Source of the DNA: Paenibacillus polysaccharolyticus
Lineage (GTDB): Bacteria > Bacillota > Bacilli > Paenibacillales > Paenibacillaceae
Direction: 5' to 3'
DNA length: 64,000 nt
Assembly (NCBI RefSeq): GCF_900102085.1
Contig: NZ_FMVM01000004.1
Coordinates: 248,001 to 312,000, forward strand
The first letter of the stretch is position 1. Every line of letters starts with the position of its first letter. Below, in pieces: positions 60,811 to 64,000 of this stretch. The position numbers were made by a program, and so were the translations under genes. The notes beneath the pieces are model-generated. The model ran no database searches and was not told the origin of the DNA. It saw only the letters and a list, made by a program, of their open reading frames with translations.

Positions 60811-61944
60811 TTATTGGACAGCGGCGGCATCTTCCAGCGCCTGTCCTGCAGGTACGTAGGCGTGCCCGAGGTCACGGGCAACCGCCTCATACGTGATATG
60901 TCCATTCAGCGCATTCACCGCGCTGCGAATGGACGAACTACCGCGAATCGCGGTGGCTGCACCATGGTTCGCCAGTTGCAGCGCATAAGGCATGGTGGCA
61001 TTGGTCAGCGCCACCGTGGACGTGCGCGGCACGGCGCCAGGCATGTTCGCCACTGCATAATGCACGACACCATGTTTCACATAGGTGGGTTCATCATGGG
61101 TGGTGATATGATCAATGGTCTCGACGATCCCGCCTTGATCAATCGCCACATCCACAATGACCGACCCGGGTGCCATGGTCTTCACAACCTGCTCGCTGAC
61201 AAGTGTTGGCGCTTTGGCGCCCGGAATCAGCACCGCACAGATCAGCAGGTCCGCCCCGGTGACGGCGGACGCAATATTGGAAGGGCTGGATACCAGCGTC
61301 TGGATCTGATTGCCAAAAATATCGTCAAGCTGGCGCAGCCGATTCAGATTCAGATCCAGAATCGTGACATCCGCCCCCAGACCAAGTGCAATTTTGGCCG
61401 CATTGGTACCTACCGTACCGCCGCCAATAATGACAACCTTGCCGCGGCTTACGCCAGGCACGCCGGATAACAGAATGCCTTTGCCGCCTTCTGTTTTCTC
61501 CAGGAGCTGCGCACCGATCTGCGCAGCCATCCGACCTGCCACCTCACTCATAGGTGTGAGCAGCGGGAGAGAGCCGCCGACTTCCAAGGTTTCATACGCA
61601 AGGGCAGTCACCTGTTTTTCGATCAGTGCTTTGGCGAGAGCCGGCTCTGCGGCGAGGTGCAGGTAGGTGAACAAAATCAGCCCGGGGCGAAAATAACCAT
61701 ATTCACTGGCAAGAGGTTCTTTCACTTTAAGGATGAGCTCGGCATCCTGCCATACCTGAGCGGCTTCTTCAACAATCAGGGCGCCAGCTTTAACATACTC
61801 TTTATCCGTAAACCCACTGCCAAGTCCCGCACCTTGTTCGATAAAGACCTGATGCCCGGCTGTCACAAAATCAGCTGTCCCGGCAGGAGTCATCGCTACA
61901 CGATTTTCATTGTTTTTGATTTCTTTGGGAATCCCGATTCTCAT
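60811..61944 (-). CDS. ald: alanine dehydrogenase
   Basis: This NAD-dependent enzyme interconverts L-alanine and pyruvate plus ammonia. The 377 residues start [22 protein letters not shown], with catalytic Lys75 (LKVKEP region) and His96 (FTYLHLA), which match known Bacillus numbering and favour the start at 61944 over 61950. The NAD fold is [32 protein letters not shown] near 165. The gene is divergent from a PucR-type regulator, the arrangement of ald/adeR in B. subtilis, where AdeR activates ald. The middle part has high GC. Confidence 0.94.
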   Translation of the reverse strand: MRIGIPKEIKNNENRVAMTPAGTADFVTAGHQVFIEQGAGLGSGFTDKEYVKAGALIVEEAAQVWQDAELILKVKEPLASEYGYFRPGLILFTYLHLAAEPALAKALIEKQVTALAYETLEVGGSLPLLTPMSEVAGRMAAQIGAQLLEKTEGGKGILLSGVPGVSRGKVVIIGGGTVGTNAAKIALGLGADVTILDLNLNRLRQLDDIFGNQIQTLVSSPSNIASAVTGADLLICAVLIPGAKAPTLVSEQVVKTMAPGSVIVDVAIDQGGIVETIDHITTHDEPTYVKHGVVHYAVANMPGAVPRTSTVALTNATMPYALQLANHGAATAIRGSSSIRSAVNALNGHITYEAVARDLGHAYVPAGQALEDAAAVQ

Positions 61945-62133
61945 AGCCATGCACCTCGTCCATTTTTTGGTTGTTAGCTTATACTACAAGTTTATGACTC
62001 CATGCGTCGTTTTGCACCTTACATAATGTCTAATTTTTAGGATCAAGACTCAACAATTCGTCGAAATAGACTGTTCAGGACACATGTCTTTGGATTATAA
62101 TGTAAGAAAAAATAACACTAAGAGGGATCGACT

Positions 62134-63804
62134 TTGCGAAATGACCGTGTTTTTACTGTCAGAGATATCCTGCAACGTCCGGTATTTAGTCAAGCACGGC
62201 TTGCGGCAGGGAGAGAAGGGTTGGAACGTCAGGTAGGCTGGGTTCATGTGTTGGAAATTACCAATGTGTCCCCTTTTGTAAGCCCACATGATCTTATTTT
62301 ATCCACGGGTCTATGGCTTCAGTCTGAAGAAGGGCGTGAAGCTTATCTGATGCAGCTGATCAACCGTGATGCAGCTGGATTATGTGTCGAGTTTGGCACC
62401 AGCATACATGCGATACCAGAGTCATTGATCGAACTGGCAAACCAGTATCAGTTTCCACTCATCGTATTTGAACAACCCGTGCGTTTTGTTGAGATTACGC
62501 AAGATATCCATTCTCTACTTATTAACCACCAACACCAGCTATTAAAGAGTCTGGAGACGTATTCCCGTGAGCTTCAACAACGCACGTTGCAGCGTACAGA
62601 TATGTCGGCGGTTCTCGACCTGCTACATGCCTATGCGGCAAAACCTGTGGTATACATCTCGTCGATGGAGGCCGGGAGTTTTGTGCCAGAACTCGCTCCA
62701 GACATGGAGCAGGCCATCTATAGCTGGTACAGCCAGGAAGTGGAACGGCTAAATCTGAACGACTCCGATACGGAGCTGTGGTTTCATATGGATGAGGAGA
62801 GGGCTTTGCTCTGTTATCCCGTGGTTTGTTTTGGCCAAGTATTTTCAGCCATAGGTATGATTGTGCACCCGTCGGCAACGGTAGAATATCTCAAGCTGTT
62901 GCTTGATTACACAGCCAAAGCTGCAGCTACACTTACGCTTCGTTCACAATTTCTTGAAGAGAAGATGGTACGCAACCAGAATGAATTGATTCAGGATTTG
63001 ATGAATGGCCACATTCAGCAGGAGGAACAGGCTAGAACACGTATGGGGCTTCGCTTGTTAGTGAAGGGACAATACTGGTTCGCGGGAGGTCTATTGCAGA
63101 TTGAACATCGCATGAAGGGGACGGGCCGGGAGCGAATGGAGGCGAATCATCAGGACATTCTCGTATTGCTTCGCTCACTTCTGAAGAAAAATCATCTAAC
63201 CAGCCTCATCATGCTGAAAAATAATCAAATCTACCTCTGTTGTGCCAAGGAAGAAACACAAACTGTCTCTGAACAGTCACTGATCCAAATGTTAGAGAGC
63301 ATCACTCAGGATATGAAACGGTTCGCTCGCTCGAATCTGAAACAAGTCGAAATTCATGCGGGCTTCGGCAAACTTCGAAATCAACTAACTCTTCTGAAGG
63401 ATAGCCTTCAGGAAGCGGTCCAGGTTATTGAAGTGGCGAGGTCTGTCAAATTAATGAAACATGTTCACTTTTACGATCGTATGGGTATATATCAAATGTT
63501 AAAAGCCATGCCGCTTTCATTCCTGCAATCCTTTGCGAACGATCATCTGGGTGTGCTTATAGAGCATGATCGAAGCCATCAGTTGCGATTGGTCGAAACA
63601 TTGGATGCCTATCTGGCGAATTTCGGGTGCAAAAGGGATGCGGCCGCCCAGCTGTTCGTTCATCGGCAGACTTTGTATAACCGACTGGAGAAACTGGAAG
63701 AACTGCTGGGACCAGGTTATATGCAACAGGGAAAACGTGTGTGCTTGGAGATGGCATTGTTAGCTAATGCCATGATTGAAGGTGGAGATGGACAATTGTC
63801 ATGA
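62134..63804 (+). CDS. PucR family transcriptional regulator, probable ald activator (AdeR-like)
   Basis: This is a 556-residue regulator. The N-terminal PucR domain (about 5-130) includes VRDILQRPVFSQARLAAGREGLERQVGWVHVLEITNVSPFVSPHDLILSTG. A central GGDEF-like CdaR region follows (about 290-430), and the C-terminal helix-turn-helix is at 490-545 (LVETLDAYLANFGCKRDAAAQLFVHRQTLYNRLEKLEELLG). It lies back to back with ald, as AdeR does in B. subtilis, so it is probably an alanine-responsive activator of ald. The start is TTG 62134 after AGAGGG. Confidence 0.87.
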   Translation: MRNDRVFTVRDILQRPVFSQARLAAGREGLERQVGWVHVLEITNVSPFVSPHDLILSTGLWLQSEEGREAYLMQLINRDAAGLCVEFGTSIHAIPESLIELANQYQFPLIVFEQPVRFVEITQDIHSLLINHQHQLLKSLETYSRELQQRTLQRTDMSAVLDLLHAYAAKPVVYISSMEAGSFVPELAPDMEQAIYSWYSQEVERLNLNDSDTELWFHMDEERALLCYPVVCFGQVFSAIGMIVHPSATVEYLKLLLDYTAKAAATLTLRSQFLEEKMVRNQNELIQDLMNGHIQQEEQARTRMGLRLLVKGQYWFAGGLLQIEHRMKGTGRERMEANHQDILVLLRSLLKKNHLTSLIMLKNNQIYLCCAKEETQTVSEQSLIQMLESITQDMKRFARSNLKQVEIHAGFGKLRNQLTLLKDSLQEAVQVIEVARSVKLMKHVHFYDRMGIYQMLKAMPLSFLQSFANDHLGVLIEHDRSHQLRLVETLDAYLANFGCKRDAAAQLFVHRQTLYNRLEKLEELLGPGYMQQGKRVCLEMALLANAMIEGGDGQLS

Positions 63805-64000
63805 CAGCAACGTTTTTAGATATGGGCATTGCTTGAATAGAAGGTGTTTTTTTGCTCATTTACAGCTTGTTGATCCGTCGTATACCTCGTAAGGCACGAG
63901 ACCGGCGACGGGACCCTGTATTGGAGAAACGGCTCCGATAGCGTTCGAATGCACGGGAAGATGTAGCCTGAAGTGGTGAGGTAGATGTTACAAGGCGATA
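63805..64000. other. window end, no gene recognised
   Basis: The last 196 bases show no supported coding frame, hairpin terminator or RNA gene. Confidence 0.4.

Overview
The window looks like chromosome of a Paenibacillus-type Firmicute. The reasons are strong AGGAGG ribosome binding sites, frequent TTG and GTG starts, many intrinsic terminators, lipoprotein signals, the futalosine menaquinone genes mqnB/mqnD, a Btr-type AraC regulator beside an iron-siderophore importer, a divergent ald / PucR-type regulator pair, GH125 mannosidase and DUF4179 anti-sigma genes. No rRNA, phage, IS element or CRISPR array was seen. About 53 genes are supported.

Layout. 0.1-3.8 kb: galactoside-type sugar importer mglBAC. 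4.1-8.3 kb: sporulation-kinase-like sensor, DUF418 membrane protein, and a secreted helveticin-J-like protein. 8.4-11.4 kb: an ADP-ribose operon with a NrtR-like Nudix/winged-helix regulator, a NADAR hydrolase, a microbial PARG and a TARG1-type macrodomain, behind three copies of a 9-bp palindrome. 11.4-16.6 kb: Fur-boxed iron-siderophore importer and its AraC/Btr regulator. 16.8-21.3 kb: oxidoreductase, pcp, mqnD and mqnB. 22.3-25.7 and 33.4-35.3 kb: two separate GntR(YtrA)-ABC-permease cassettes, each with its own promoter/operator. 26-33 kb: mixed exported, esterase, aminotransferase and peptidase genes.

36.2-45.4 kb is the centrepiece, an RNA-repair island. Two overlapping WYL regulators point away from a rightward operon. 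That operon begins with a Y-RNA-like gene and continues with Ro60 (TROVE-vWA), an RlaP-type nucleotidyltransferase, Hen1 RNA 2'-O-methyltransferase and Pnkp (kinase-phosphatase-ligase). The RNA contains a complete, circularly permuted tRNA fold. Its 3' half, with an Asn-like anticodon loop, lies before its 5' half, and the ends enter a long Ro-type stem. Together the genes suggest capture, end-healing and sealing of broken tRNA, controlled by WYL sensors.

45.6-64 kb: small cytoplasmic genes, an AEC transporter, mug glycosylase, an ECF sigma/anti-sigma pair, a LacI-GH125 mannosidase pair, a sugar oxidoreductase/isomerase/AraC cluster, a protein-kinase-like gene, a lone Fe-S PD-(D/E)XK nuclease, and ald with its PucR-type regulator.

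Two intergenic loci (19.3 and 59.1 kb) carry the same four-module repeat, two direct and two inverted copies at 50-bp spacing. Several gene-poor stretches (18.8-19.1, 21.8-22.0, 38.5 kb) are almost G-free on the plus strand with short A/C/T repeats.
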